Positions 18,011 to 26,771 of a stretch of 64,000 bases of DNA are shown here, in pieces; the first letter of the stretch is position 1, and each line of letters opens with the position of its first letter. The position numbers and the translations under genes are program-made. The notes below the pieces were generated by a model that saw only the letters and a program-made list of their open reading frames with translations, was not told the origin of the DNA and ran no database searches. The DNA is from an uncultured Planctomycetales bacterium (GTDB lineage Bacteria; Planctomycetota; Planctomycetia; Pirellulales; Thermoguttaceae). The stretch lies in the NCBI GenBank assembly GCA_937889015.1, contig CALARR010000344.1, positions 1 through 64,000 on the forward strand, in the 5' to 3' direction.

Positions 18011-18913
18011 CTACGGTGGCAGGTCGCGTTGGAGATGGCGGCGGAAGGCCGCTTCCCATTCGGACCAGGTGCGATCGGGAACGAGTTGTTGCAGGGTGTC
18101 TTGGCCGGTGCAATCGGTGGTTGCCGCGCGCAGGCGTTGATACAACGGTTCCAGGAGTGTTTGTTGTTGCAGGTAGCGGCAGAAATGCTGTGCGTGGGCG
18201 TAGTGCAGCGACTCGTGTTCGTCGTGCAGCGTCTGCAGTGCCAGCAGCGCGGCCAAGGAAGGTAATTGGCCGGAGCTCAGGGCCCGGCGGAGCACAGGCC
18301 GGCGATGGTCGAGGGGGATGCCGTGATCTCCGACGGCGAGTTCGCCGTCCTCGTGCAGGGCCGCCAGCCCTTCCCGGAGCCAGGCCGGAGCCGCGGGGAA
18401 ATCGAAGTCCATCAAGGCGTGGGTCAACTCGTGCCGGGCCGCGGCTGCGCCTCGCTGCTGATCGTTGAGCAGAATGGTCCGCAGATGCGGCCGGTAGTAG
18501 CCGTAGGGGGAGGGTGGCGATTGGCTGAACAGGTGTTCGGCGGTGCGCCGGTACTCCTGCTCGCCGGAGCAGCGGATCACAGTGATCGGCTCGTGGGGCG
18601 GCGTGCGGAAGTAGCGATCGGACATGGCCGTGGCGGCAGGCAGGATGAGCGTTTCGTACCAGCCCTGCAAGTCCTCTGGGCGCGCATCACTGGCCAGGAT
18701 GAAGGGCGATCGGACCAACAGGTGAAAAGAATCGCCCAACTGTCGGCGGAGCCAGTCGGCGGTACGGTGGCAACGCCTGTCCAGCGACTCGCCGGGCGAA
18801 GGGGCCGGGGGCGGCGAAGATGTTCGATCATGTGTCCAGACGGCCGTGGCCAAGACGACCGCGAGTAAGGCGAGAATCGCTACGACCGATATTCGCCGGG
18901 CGAGTTGAGTCAT
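18011..18913 (-). CDS. Membrane-anchored gluzincin-type metallopeptidase
   Basis: A 300-residue protein with an N-terminal hydrophobic helix at about 8-25 (signal anchor) and a zinc-peptidase motif HELTH at residues 161-165. The third ligand is very likely Glu181 in WLREGLAALHE, the usual downstream element of MA-clan gluzincins. The neighbouring TILLNDQQRGAAAARHELTHAL fits peptidase MA-like families common in planctomycetes. The domain probably faces the periplasm. Substrate unknown. It starts four bases after the stop of the Nramp-like gene, so the two are co-transcribed and perhaps translationally coupled. Whether the peptidase processes the transporter or only shares its regulation is open. 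Confidence 0.8.
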   Translation of the reverse strand: MTQLARRISVVAILALLAVVLATAVWTHDRTSSPPPAPSPGESLDRRCHRTADWLRRQLGDSFHLLVRSPFILASDARPEDLQGWYETLILPAATAMSDRYFRTPPHEPITVIRCSGEQEYRRTAEHLFSQSPPSPYGYYRPHLRTILLNDQQRGAAAARHELTHALMDFDFPAAPAWLREGLAALHEDGELAVGDHGIPLDHRRPVLRRALSSGQLPSLAALLALQTLHDEHESLHYAHAQHFCRYLQQQTLLEPLYQRLRAATTDCTGQDTLQQLVPDRTWSEWEAAFRRHLQRDLPP

Positions 18914-18917
18914 GGGC

Positions 18918-20444
18918 TCAGGACGCGCGCGGCAGGAGTCTCAGGAGTTGATCGATCGCCACCCAACCGCCGGCGATCAAGAGGCCCAAGGCCGAGAGCC
19001 ACAAGAGGATGTCCCACAGGGGGCCAGGGGCGACGCGCGGGTCGCAGCGGCGGTAGCGGAAGTAGAGCGTGGCGCCGCCCAGCATGGGCAGCATGATGGC
19101 CTGCATGACTCCGCTGGCCAAGATCAGCCCGACCGGGGCGCGGATGCAGGCAAAGGCCAGGAAGGCCAAGGTGGGAAAGCCGACACAGAAGAAGCGGACC
19201 CACCACAGCCGAGCCTTTTCGTCGCCGGCCCCAGCGCCGAAGACGCGGACCGCGTCGGCCGCCACGCGCGCGTGACTGGCGCTGGCCACGAAGAAGGTGG
19301 AATACAGCACGGCGAAGGCGCCGAGCATGAAGAACCCTTCGGCCCAGCGGCCGAACACCGGGACGTACATCTGCGAGAGGGTGCGGATCATCTGGCTGCC
19401 TTCGGGGTCCAAGCCTTGCCGGTGGAGCACGGCCGCCCCCAGCAAGTAGAAGGCCACTGTGGCGAAGGTGTAGACCAGCATGGAGAAACAGGCGTCCCAG
19501 TGCATGACGCGCATCCAGCCGCGCGCGCGGCGTGCCCATTGCTCGGAGGGATCGCAGGGGCCGGTGAAGCGCGCATAGCCTTTCTCCAGGCACCAGTAGG
19601 GATAGGCGATCAACTCGTTGGCGCCCACGCCGATGATGCCGAAACTGGCCAGGGCCGTGGCCAGCGGGGTCCAGGAACTTCCGCCCGGCGATGGGGGCAG
19701 GCGGAATTGCAGTCCTTGCCACAGGTCACGGGCGTGTACGGCCCAGTTGGGCTGACCCTGCATCGCGATCACGCAGAACACGCTCACCGCCGTGAACAGG
19801 GCGACCATGGCTGTGGAGGCGTTTTGGACCAGGCTGTAGCGGCCGTTGACCAGCAAGAGGATGGTGATGGCCGTGATCAGGCCGGCCCAATAGGCATCGT
19901 CCTTGGTAAGCCGGTTGGGCCGCGGAGCGCGACTGGCAGGGGGCGATTTCGCGGCGCTCGCGCTGGGCGTCTGGGCATCCCAGGCGTCTTGTTCCTCCAG
20001 AAGCTGATTGAAGTCGCCGGTGATGGGCACGCTCATGGCCAACGACTGGGCCACGCCACCCACCACGCCGCCAAGCTGGGCAATACTGACCACGAACATC
20101 ACCAGCCAGTACCACAACAGCCAATTCACACGCCATCGTGGTCCGGGGACCTCGTTCATGGCCGCCATAGTGGCGCGACCGGTGCAGATCGCGTAGCGTC
20201 CGAACTCGATCTGGGCGAAGACCTTGATGACGCAGCCGATGACAATCAACCACAAGAGCCAGAAGCCGGCCTGGGCGCCGGTCTTGGTGGTGGCGATCAA
20301 CTCGCCCGATCCGACCACGGCCCCGGCCAGAATCAGGCCCGGCCCGAGCTGGCTCAGGAAACGCACCAGGGTGTGGGGGGCTTCTTGGGCTTGATCGGCG
20401 GACGGTTGGTCGGGGCCGGGCGGGTGTGGTTGCGGATCGGCCAT
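18918..20444 (-). CDS. Nramp-family-like membrane transporter without the metal-binding DPGN motif
   Basis: A 508-residue polytopic membrane protein with 11-12 predicted helices. The first helix GPGLILAGAVVGSGELIATT aligns with Nramp TM1, but the metal-binding DPGN of true manganese/iron transporters is replaced by GSGE (45-48). The TM6 MPH element is also absent; that region reads IGVGANELIAYPYW. This matches Nramp-like paralogues found in planctomycetes, whose substrate is not established. A 50-residue loop rich in Ala/Ser/Pro (about 155-185) interrupts the helices. I chose the ATG at 20444 because the protein then starts with a short hydrophilic tail; an upstream ATG at 20522 would add 26 residues of basic sequence. 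Co-transcribed with the downstream metallopeptidase. Confidence 0.85.
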   Translation of the reverse strand: MADPQPHPPGPDQPSADQAQEAPHTLVRFLSQLGPGLILAGAVVGSGELIATTKTGAQAGFWLLWLIVIGCVIKVFAQIEFGRYAICTGRATMAAMNEVPGPRWRVNWLLWYWLVMFVVSIAQLGGVVGGVAQSLAMSVPITGDFNQLLEEQDAWDAQTPSASAAKSPPASRAPRPNRLTKDDAYWAGLITAITILLLVNGRYSLVQNASTAMVALFTAVSVFCVIAMQGQPNWAVHARDLWQGLQFRLPPSPGGSSWTPLATALASFGIIGVGANELIAYPYWCLEKGYARFTGPCDPSEQWARRARGWMRVMHWDACFSMLVYTFATVAFYLLGAAVLHRQGLDPEGSQMIRTLSQMYVPVFGRWAEGFFMLGAFAVLYSTFFVASASHARVAADAVRVFGAGAGDEKARLWWVRFFCVGFPTLAFLAFACIRAPVGLILASGVMQAIMLPMLGGATLYFRYRRCDPRVAPGPLWDILLWLSALGLLIAGGWVAIDQLLRLLPRAS

Positions 20445-20839
20445 AGGAGTCTGGCGGCTGCGCGAGAGGAGAGGCCGAAGATGGCGTTCCGCCATTCTCG
20501 CCGCTGATCGAGGGAAACGCAACGGCCGGTTTGGGCAGGGGGCAGGGCCGGATTGTCAGGGCGGAGGCGAGGGTCTTGACCCTGTGCGACCGCGGCAGAT
20601 GCGCGGAGCAGTAAGAGTTGGTCCCAGAACCTGCCGGCAACTCCGCCCCGTCGGACCACCTGAGCTGGCCGCAACGCTGTCGGGCAAAAGTCCTGGCCTG
20701 CCGTGTGGGAGTTGCGTCCGCATGCTAGTCATGGATCCGTCTTGCAGGAGCATGCGGCGGCGGCTACTGTGTGGGACTGGGCTTGGCTGGCCGGGCACTG
20801 GCCGTTTGGCAGAGAACCGAATTTGGAGAAAGGACTGGG
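20445..20839. other. Divergent region containing a half copy of the 78-bp repeat
   Basis: Between the Nramp-like gene and the dehydrogenase gene. It contains the truncated palindromic repeat copy starting at 20614. GGAGAAAGGAC just before 20840 provides the ribosome binding site of the dehydrogenase. No clear promoter was found. Confidence 0.4.
20614..20672 (+). repeat. Truncated copy of the 78-bp palindromic repeat
   Basis: AGAGTTGGTCCCAGAACCTG and the following CCGGCAACTC match the left half of the family (compare 22076-22155). The centre is diverged and the right arm TTCTGGGATAGG is missing, so the element is a degraded or partial copy. Confidence 0.6.
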
Positions 20840-21772
20840 ATGAGCAGTACGCCAATTGTCGCCGGCCAGACGCGGATCGGTTGGATCGGCACAGGGGTCA
20901 TGGGGGGCAGCATGTGCGCGCACCTGCTGCGCGCCGGTTTCTCGGCGACGGTCTGCAATCGCACGCGGTCCAAGGCCCAAGGGCTTTTGGACCAGGGCGC
21001 GCAATGGGCCGACTCGCCTCGGCAAGTGGCCCTGGCCAGCGACGTGATCTTCAGCATCGTTGGCTATCCGGCCGACGTGCGGCAGGTGACCTTGGGGCCG
21101 GAAGGGGTGCTGGAGGGATGCCGCCGGGGTTGTGTGATCGTGGACATGAGCACAAGCCAGCCCACGTTGGCCGTGGAGATCGCCGAGAAGGCCGCGCAGC
21201 GCGGCGTGCAGAGCCTCGATGCGCCGGTCTCGGGCGGGGATGTTGGTGCACGCGAGGCGCGCCTTTCGATCATGATCGGTGGTGATCGGGCCACAGCCGA
21301 GGCCTTGAAGCCCTGTTGGGAGGCGATGGGCAAGACGGTCGTACACCAGGGCGGTCCCGGGGCCGGACAGCACACCAAGATGGTCAACCAAGTGCTGATC
21401 GCCTCGAACATGGTAGGCGTGTGCGAGGCCTTGTTGTACGGATATCGGGCGGGCCTGGATCTGCCCACGGTCTTGAAATCGGTGGCCTCGGGGGCCGCCG
21501 GGAGTTGGTCCTTGTCCAATCTCGGCCCCAGGATCATCGAGAACCGATTTGAGCCGGGCTTCTTCGTGGAACACTTCATCAAGGACATGGGAATTGCTTT
21601 GGAGGAGGCCAAGCGGATGGGGCTGTCGCTGCCCGGCCTGGGTCTGGCGCAACAGTTGTACCTGGCGGTGCAGGCCCAAGGTCACGGGCGGGATGGGACG
21701 CACGCCCTGGCCCTGGCCTTGGCGTCCTTGTCCGGGCTGGACTGGCGTGGACGCGGGGCCGTGCGTGCGTAG
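20840..21772 (+). CDS. Beta-hydroxyacid dehydrogenase (3-hydroxyisobutyrate dehydrogenase family)
   Basis: NAD(P)-dependent oxidoreductase of 310 residues. The dinucleotide loop is GWIGTGVMGGSM near the N-terminus. The substrate-site motif DAPVSGGDVGAREARLSIMI lies near 128-147, and the catalytic lysine is in GAGQHTKMVNQ (about residue 182). The C-terminal helices include FFVEHFIKDMGIALEEAKRM. Family members oxidise 3-hydroxyisobutyrate, tartronate semialdehyde, glyoxylate/succinate semialdehyde and similar; the exact substrate cannot be told. Starting at ATG 20840 puts GGAGAAAGGAC at proper distance and gives the usual length. No neighbour suggests a pathway. Confidence 0.92.
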   Translation: MSSTPIVAGQTRIGWIGTGVMGGSMCAHLLRAGFSATVCNRTRSKAQGLLDQGAQWADSPRQVALASDVIFSIVGYPADVRQVTLGPEGVLEGCRRGCVIVDMSTSQPTLAVEIAEKAAQRGVQSLDAPVSGGDVGAREARLSIMIGGDRATAEALKPCWEAMGKTVVHQGGPGAGQHTKMVNQVLIASNMVGVCEALLYGYRAGLDLPTVLKSVASGAAGSWSLSNLGPRIIENRFEPGFFVEHFIKDMGIALEEAKRMGLSLPGLGLAQQLYLAVQAQGHGRDGTHALALALASLSGLDWRGRGAVRA

Positions 21773-22201
21773 GAGAAGGGGAAAGGGATAGGGGTAGGCA
21801 GAAAGGACGACGTGTCTGGCCAGGATTTGGCAAAGAGCTACGACTGGGGTGCGGAGATCGGGGCAAGAGTCGTAAGCGTTCCGCAGTGGGCCCCCCCTTG
21901 CCCCCGCGGGGACGTGTTTGCTATAGTTGGGGTTTCTCTTGTGCGAGCGAGCGCAGGGGACACTGGCGGCCAGGCGTTGTGGATCTTCAGAAGAGGAACG
22001 CAACTCGCGGGGGGGGGTGGGTTCCGGAAGGCCGGACGCCCGCAGGTCGCCCGACCTGGCTAAGACAAGATTCTAAGAGCCGGTCCCAGAACCTGTTGGC
22101 AGCTCAGTCTTGCTGGGCCGCCCGACGCGGCTGGGGTGGTTCTGGGATAGGTTCTAAGACGCCTTCAGACAACGACTTAATAAACTGATACGGAGCATCG
22201 C
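21773..22201 (+). promoter_or_regulatory. Promoter and long leader upstream of a tiny basic ORF
   Basis: TTGCCC (21898-21903) and TATAGT (21922-21927) with an 18-base spacer form a candidate sigma70 promoter. The implied transcript would begin near 21934 and run about 265 bases to the GTG at 22202, crossing a complete palindromic repeat copy (22076-22155). GGAG at 22192-22195 is a ribosome binding site with six-base spacing to GTG. A long structured leader before a 28-residue basic protein could be an autoregulated ribosomal leader or a non-coding RNA; the sequence alone does not decide. Confidence 0.45.
22076..22155 (+). repeat. 78-bp palindromic repeat, copy A
   Basis: Complete element with a terminal inverted repeat: TAAGAGCCGGTCCCAGAACC (22074-22093) opposite GGTTCTGGGATAGGTTCTAA (22138-22157). 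The centre CTGGGCCGCCCGACGCGGCTGG is shared with the other copies. The core measured from AGCC to the final CT is 78 bp, the same as copies B, C and D. Confidence 0.85.
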
Positions 22202-22288
22202 GTGGGAGTCAAGAAGAGTGGCAAAGGCCGACGCAAGCTCGGCCGCAAGAAGCGTCGGATGCGTGCCCGGATTCGGCACCGCAAGTAG
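22202..22288 (+). CDS. 28-residue very basic protein, possible small ribosomal protein (bS22/COX24-like)
   Basis: The frame encodes MGVKKSGKGRRKLGRKKR followed by RMRARIRHRK, with 17 Lys/Arg residues of 28. The pattern KxRRKxxxKKxR...RxRHxR resembles the AURKAIP1/COX24 (bS22, mS38) family of tiny ribosomal proteins, for which roughly 30-residue basic peptides are normal. GGAG sits six bases before the GTG start, a promoter lies 265 bases upstream, and a strong terminator lies about 205 bases downstream. All are consistent with a real gene. The family call is by pattern memory and is tentative; another small ribosomal protein such as bTHX-like is possible. A spurious frame is less likely because of the uninterrupted basic composition ending exactly at a stop. 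Confidence 0.55.
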   Translation: MGVKKSGKGRRKLGRKKRRMRARIRHRK

Positions 22289-22781
22289 CCTGCGCGGCGT
22301 CAGCCGTTGACGGTCAGGCGCGTCGTAGAAAACGGGTCCGGGCTCGGCCGAGTGCCGATCGCCAGGGGCTGTGGCGTTGGAGGGAGAGTGCTGGTTCCGG
22401 CCGTCTGGTTTTGCTGGACGTTCGCTCGGTGCAGCGCGGAGCGTGCCTTGCCGGTTTGTGCCTGGGACGGCTTGATCCCTTATTGGCAGTACTCAACAAC
22501 CCTCCTACGGGAGGGTTGTTTGTGCGCTGGAGTGACGGCGAGGGCCTGTTTGCGCGCCCGATGCGCCATCTGCCGCGGCCGTCCGTGGGTGGAATTGGTT
22601 GGCTGAATTGTCTTCCCAGCGCGGGAGTAGCAAGTGCGGCTAGCGTACTTGCGTCATCGTTTTCCGACCCAAACGGGCGAAAAGACGCCACACGTGGGTG
22701 GAACACGCTCTAGACTTCAGATGCGAGGCCGGGCAGGCATCTGCGCGGCCGGTAGGTCCGCATCGTTGCATTGTCGAACGC
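22289..22781. other. Gap with terminator and a palindrome upstream of the HDOD gene
   Basis: Contains the terminator at 22495-22521 and an inverted repeat GCAAGTGC (22630-22637)/GTACTTGC (22645-22652) around GGCTAGC, which could be a regulator site for the HDOD gene at 22782. No further coding frame is convincing. Confidence 0.4.
22495..22521 (+). terminator. Perfect 11-bp hairpin with UACG tetraloop
   Basis: AACAACCCTCC, loop TACG, GGAGGGTTGTT, then TTGTG. A perfect stem closed by C-TACG-G, a stable tetraloop class, ending in a short T run on the plus strand. It likely ends the transcript of the small basic gene. By symmetry it has an A run on its other side, so it could also act in reverse. 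Confidence 0.8.
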
Positions 22782-24443
22782 ATGTCCACCCCGGTAGTCA
22801 CCCTCGACAGTCTTGTCGCCCGGGCACAGAATCTCTGTAGCCTGCCGGCGGTGGCGATGAAGGTCCTGGACCTGACCAACAACCCCCAGGTCGACACGCG
22901 GGCCTTGAAGGAGTGCATTGAGAACGATCCGGCCCTGACCAGCAAGCTATTGCGCGTGGTCAACAGTTCGCTATTCGGGTTGAGCCGCGAGGTGTCGGAC
23001 CTGAATCAGGCCTTGGCGCTGTTGGGGACCAAGCCGCTGAAGATGCTGGTGCTGGGGTTCAGCCTGCCCAGCGGTTTGTTCGCGAGCCTCTCGGGAGACG
23101 TGTTGGGACGGTATTGGCGGCGAACGCTGACCAAAGCCGTGGCGGCGCGCGAACTGAGCGAGACGGTCTGGAGACAGCCCGGCGACGAGGCTTTCATCTG
23201 CGGCCTGTTGCAGGATTTGGGGATGCTGCTGTTGATCCAGGAGTTGGGCACGCCGTATGTGCGTTTTGTGGACAAGGTGCAGGGCGCGGGCCGCGACCTG
23301 TGCGCCCTGGAGACGGAGTCGATGGGCTTCGATCACACGACGCTCTCGGCCCGGTTGCTGAGCAGTTGGGGGCTTCCCGAGGTGATCGTCGAGGCGATTG
23401 GCCCGGCGATCGACCAAACTCCACCGCGGACGTCGCGCAAGGCTTTGCCGCAGATCGTACACCTGGCCGAATTGACGGCCCGATTGCTGGTGGATGGCAG
23501 TTCGGCCGCGCTCAGCGAGTTGCTGCAGGTTGGCAATCGCTATCGCCAACTGAGCCAGACGCAGTTGGAAGGCCTGGTCGACACGTTGGACGAGAAGGTT
23601 CGGCACCTGGCGGACGTGCTTTCGTTGCAGCTTCCGCAAGGGGTGGAGTATCGCGACGTGTTGGTCCAGGCCCAGACGCGGTTAGCCGATATTGCGGCCG
23701 ACGTGGCCGGCGATTTGTTGCGGCGGCAGCAAGAGCAGGCGCAGATCGAGGAATCGCTGCTGACGGAACTGCAGACCCTGTCGCAATCGCTGACCGAGCC
23801 CCAGCGGCGCGCAGCGCGACCGGCAAGCGTGCCGTCGGCCAGCGAGGAGAAAGGGGCGAGGGAAGGCGAGAGTCTGCTGGTGGCACACCCTGTGCCAGGG
23901 CGTCACAAAGCGCCCACAGCTTCGCACCCGGCCGCGCAGCGTTCCCCTGGTCTGCAGCGGACGGGAGAAGATCCGACGAGCACGCTGATTAGTCACCTGG
24001 GAACGGCGGTCGCCGCATGCCGCCAGGCGCGCTGTTCGTTGAGTCTGTTGCTGATCGAGATGAATCAAGGCGATCAAATCCTCCTGTCGCGCGGCTCAGA
24101 GACCCTGGACCTGCACCGCCGGCTGCTGCTGGCCTTGTGCGAGAAGATGGAACATCCGGGCATGGTCTGTTTTCCGCAGGGGGAGTATGGCCTGGCGGTC
24201 GTGCTGCCGGACTGCGAGCGTCGGCAAGTGGTGGAGATGGGCAACCGGTTGGTGGATGACGTGCGTCGGGTGAGCAGTCGCGCCGGCAGCGACAAGGCCA
24301 TGACGGTCAGCGCCGGTGCCGCCACCGTGGCGTTGCCGCCCAAGAACTTCCTGGCCGAAAGCCTATTTCAGGCCGCGGCGCGGTGTCTGAATGGCTCGCG
24401 TACCTCGGGCGGAAGCGTGCTGAAGAGCATCGAGATCTACTGA
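22782..24443 (+). CDS. HDOD-domain signalling protein with degenerate GGDEF-like C-terminus
   Basis: A 553-residue cytoplasmic protein. The HDOD domain spans about 15-220: SLPAVAMKVLDLTNNPQV, ENDPALTSKLLRVVNSSLFG, LGTKPLKMLVLGFSLP and CGLLQDLGMLLLIQELG. HDOD domains are catalytically dead HD relatives used as signalling platforms. A helical region follows (280-370) with a low-complexity linker. The C-terminal 155 residues look like a diguanylate cyclase fold (CSLSLLLIEMNQGDQILLSRG, then FPQGEYGLAVVLPDCERRQV) where the GGDEF signature is replaced by QGEYG, so cyclase activity is unlikely. It may bind nucleotide or act as a degenerate sensor. The ATG at 22782 places the HDOD domain near the N-terminus; upstream codons lack family similarity. 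Confidence 0.85.
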   Translation: MSTPVVTLDSLVARAQNLCSLPAVAMKVLDLTNNPQVDTRALKECIENDPALTSKLLRVVNSSLFGLSREVSDLNQALALLGTKPLKMLVLGFSLPSGLFASLSGDVLGRYWRRTLTKAVAARELSETVWRQPGDEAFICGLLQDLGMLLLIQELGTPYVRFVDKVQGAGRDLCALETESMGFDHTTLSARLLSSWGLPEVIVEAIGPAIDQTPPRTSRKALPQIVHLAELTARLLVDGSSAALSELLQVGNRYRQLSQTQLEGLVDTLDEKVRHLADVLSLQLPQGVEYRDVLVQAQTRLADIAADVAGDLLRRQQEQAQIEESLLTELQTLSQSLTEPQRRAARPASVPSASEEKGAREGESLLVAHPVPGRHKAPTASHPAAQRSPGLQRTGEDPTSTLISHLGTAVAACRQARCSLSLLLIEMNQGDQILLSRGSETLDLHRRLLLALCEKMEHPGMVCFPQGEYGLAVVLPDCERRQVVEMGNRLVDDVRRVSSRAGSDKAMTVSAGAATVALPPKNFLAESLFQAAARCLNGSRTSGGSVLKSIEIY

Positions 24444-24535
24444 CTCACCACCTGCGGATGGGGTGATTCGTCCAGGTAAGGTGGATGGAGATTCTGGGGG
24501 TCGGAACCGAGTTGGGGGGCGGGGCTTGCGGAGCC

Positions 24536-24565
24536 TTGGAGGCGTGGGCCGGCGTCTGCTACAAT
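24536..24565 (+). promoter_or_regulatory. Candidate sigma70 promoter of the S1-like gene
   Basis: TTGGAG (24536-24541) and TACAAT (24560-24565) with an 18-base spacer. The implied start near 24572 gives a leader of about 75 bases to ATG 24646. The -10 box matches the consensus at five of six positions. Confidence 0.5.
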
Positions 24566-24645
24566 AGTGGGCTTCGGTCTTGCCATGTGGCCCGACGCTG
24601 CCGTTGCCGGCGTCGGCCAAGACCCCTCCCGAGGTTTTCCGAACC

Positions 24646-26481
24646 ATGACCACAGAGCCCTCCGACCGCCCCGCCGCTTCCTCCGTTTCCGCCGCCACTT
24701 CCGACGCTAGCCTTCCCAGTGGGCAGGATCCATCGCAGTCGTCCGACGAGGCGTCGGCCGCCTCGCGCAAGAAGATCCTGATCGGCTCGCAGCGCGATCC
24801 AGCCGCTTATCGCCCCAAACCGATTCCGGTGGTGGGGGGCGAGTCCAAGGCGGCGAGTCCCGAAACCGAGCCGCAGGGCCCAACGGCCGTCGAGACGCCA
24901 GAGCCGAAGGTCGAAACGACGCGCGCGCCGGCAGAGCCCGTGGTGTCCCAGGCTGCGGCGCCGAGTGCTGCTCCGCCGGCTGAGCCGGTGCCGCCGCCGG
25001 TGGTTGTGGCGGTGGTCGAACCCGTGGCAGCAGCGCCGGTGGTGACCCCGGTGGCGCCGCCGTCGCCGGTGGCGCAGGAATCGCCGGTGGCGGCTGAGTC
25101 GGCAGCCGTGGTTTCGGCAGCGTCGCCGCGTGCGACGGTCGAGGCTCCGGTTCGGACTGCGGCCCCACGGCGGTCGCGTGGTCGGAAGGACGAGGGTGAG
25201 GAGGAAGAGGAATCTCCGCGTGTCCTGCGTGCCAGCCAGCCGCGCACGATCATTCCACCCAAGAAGTCGCAGGAACTGGACGACGAGTTGGACGCGGTGT
25301 TCGGCGACATGACGTTGGAAGACCTGATGACGCGAGGGGAAGGGGTCAGCGGCCAGGAGTTGCTGGAGCCCGAATCGCAGCATGCAGGCCGGGTGGTGGC
25401 GGTGCGGCGGGAAGACGTGTTCATCGAACTGGGGGGGCGCGAGCAGGGCGTGGTGCCATTGCGGCAGATGGACGAGCCGCCGAACCCCGGCGACATCCTG
25501 CAGGTCGTCGTGCAGCGGTTTAATCCTGACGAGGGGCTGTATGAGCTGAGCGTGCCGCACGCCGCCGCGAGCGTCGGTGACTGGGCCGATCTGAAGGAAG
25601 GCATGGTGGTCGAAGCCCACGTGACGGGCCATAACACGGGCGGCCTGGAATGCGATGTGAATCACATTCGGGGTTTCATCCCGGTGAGCCAGATTTCGCT
25701 GTTTCGCGTGGACAACATGGCCGAGTTCGTGGACCAGCGGTTCTTGTGCGTGGTGGTCGAGGCCAATCCGCAGCGGCGGAACCTGGTGCTCAGCCGGCGC
25801 GCGATGCTGGAACGCGAGAAAGAAGACGCCAAGCAGAAGCTCATGGCTTCGCTGGAAGTGGGGCAAGTACACGAGGGCGTGGTTCGCAAGCTGATGGACT
25901 TCGGGGCCTTTGTGGACATTGGCGGGGTCGACGGCCTGCTGCACATCAGCCAGTTGAGTTGGGCTCGGGTGAAGCACCCCAGCGAAGTGCTGGCCGAAGG
26001 GCAGCGGATCCAGGTGCGGATCGCCAAGATCGACCCGGCGACGGGCAAGATCGGCTTTGGCTACCGGGAGATGATGGAGAATCCGTGGACCCAGGCCGCG
26101 CGGAAGTACTCGCCCAACAGCGTCGTGACCGGCACGGTGACCAAGATCATGGAGTTCGGGGCGTTCGTGCAGGTGGAACCGGGCATCGAAGGTTTGGTGC
26201 ACATCTCGGAGTTGTCGCACCGCCGGGTGTGGCGCGCCACGGACGTGGTGAGCGAGGGGCAGCAGGTCGAGGCGATCGTCTTGTCGGTCGATGCCGACGC
26301 CCAGCGCATGAGTCTGTCGATGAAGCTCTTGGCCCCCAAGCCCGAGACGGCGAAGAAGGAAGACGAGGGGCCGGCGGAAGCAGCTCCCCCACCGCCCGCT
26401 GCGCGCAAGAAACCCTCCGCACCACTTAAAGGCGGACTGGGAACTTCGGCCGGAGGCGACCAGTTCGGGTTGAAGTGGTGA
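24646..26481 (+). CDS. Ribosomal protein S1-like protein with four S1 domains
   Basis: A 611-residue RNA-binding protein. Residues 1-215 are a low-complexity Pro/Ala/Val/Glu-rich tail ending in an acidic run, then four S1/OB-fold repeats at roughly 245-305, 315-385, 403-475 and 488-560. The third and fourth have the strong signatures GVVRKLMDFGAFVDIGGVDG and GTVTKIMEFGAFVQVEPGIE, each followed by LLHISQLS or LVHISELS. Canonical S1 has six repeats in Proteobacteria and four in many other phyla, so this may be the ribosomal S1 that helps mRNA bind 30S. The long N-terminal tail is unusual. Ribosome binding site is not obvious before ATG 24646, common in this genome. Ribosomal protein bS1 is preferred over a tex- or PNPase-like protein because only S1 repeats are present. 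Confidence 0.85.
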   Translation: MTTEPSDRPAASSVSAATSDASLPSGQDPSQSSDEASAASRKKILIGSQRDPAAYRPKPIPVVGGESKAASPETEPQGPTAVETPEPKVETTRAPAEPVVSQAAAPSAAPPAEPVPPPVVVAVVEPVAAAPVVTPVAPPSPVAQESPVAAESAAVVSAASPRATVEAPVRTAAPRRSRGRKDEGEEEEESPRVLRASQPRTIIPPKKSQELDDELDAVFGDMTLEDLMTRGEGVSGQELLEPESQHAGRVVAVRREDVFIELGGREQGVVPLRQMDEPPNPGDILQVVVQRFNPDEGLYELSVPHAAASVGDWADLKEGMVVEAHVTGHNTGGLECDVNHIRGFIPVSQISLFRVDNMAEFVDQRFLCVVVEANPQRRNLVLSRRAMLEREKEDAKQKLMASLEVGQVHEGVVRKLMDFGAFVDIGGVDGLLHISQLSWARVKHPSEVLAEGQRIQVRIAKIDPATGKIGFGYREMMENPWTQAARKYSPNSVVTGTVTKIMEFGAFVQVEPGIEGLVHISELSHRRVWRATDVVSEGQQVEAIVLSVDADAQRMSLSMKLLAPKPETAKKEDEGPAEAAPPPPAARKKPSAPLKGGLGTSAGGDQFGLKW

Positions 26482-26771
26482 ATGCGGGTGGCGAGCAGTC
26501 GCCATCGCTGTGTGGGCCACAGGTAGGGGCCGGCGGTTTGTCGTTTGCGCGGCGGTTGTCGGCCATTCTTGCACAATCCGTGGATCGAAGGCGCGGATGG
26601 TGCCGGATCTGACGGCGCTGTGTGCAGGCCGTGGTGGCCACCGCGGGACGCTTTCTTCTCACTGCACCGGTCGTGGCGCGTGCGGACATCTTGCTCAGCC
26701 TGGGCAGGCGGAATCTCCGATAAAGGTTCGCAGTGGCAAGTTGGGCAGGCTTTGCGTCTCGGAGAGATTCG
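26482..26771. other. Gap between the S1-like and CheV-like genes
   Basis: About 290 bases. A GATAAAG box near 26719 could be a weak -10 element and GGAGAGATTCG precedes the ATG at 26772. No RNA gene or coding frame is evident. Confidence 0.3.

Noticed and set aside
21930..22200. tRNA, riboswitch or other known RNA in the long leader
   Set aside because: No cloverleaf or recognised riboswitch consensus; only the dispersed palindrome is evident.
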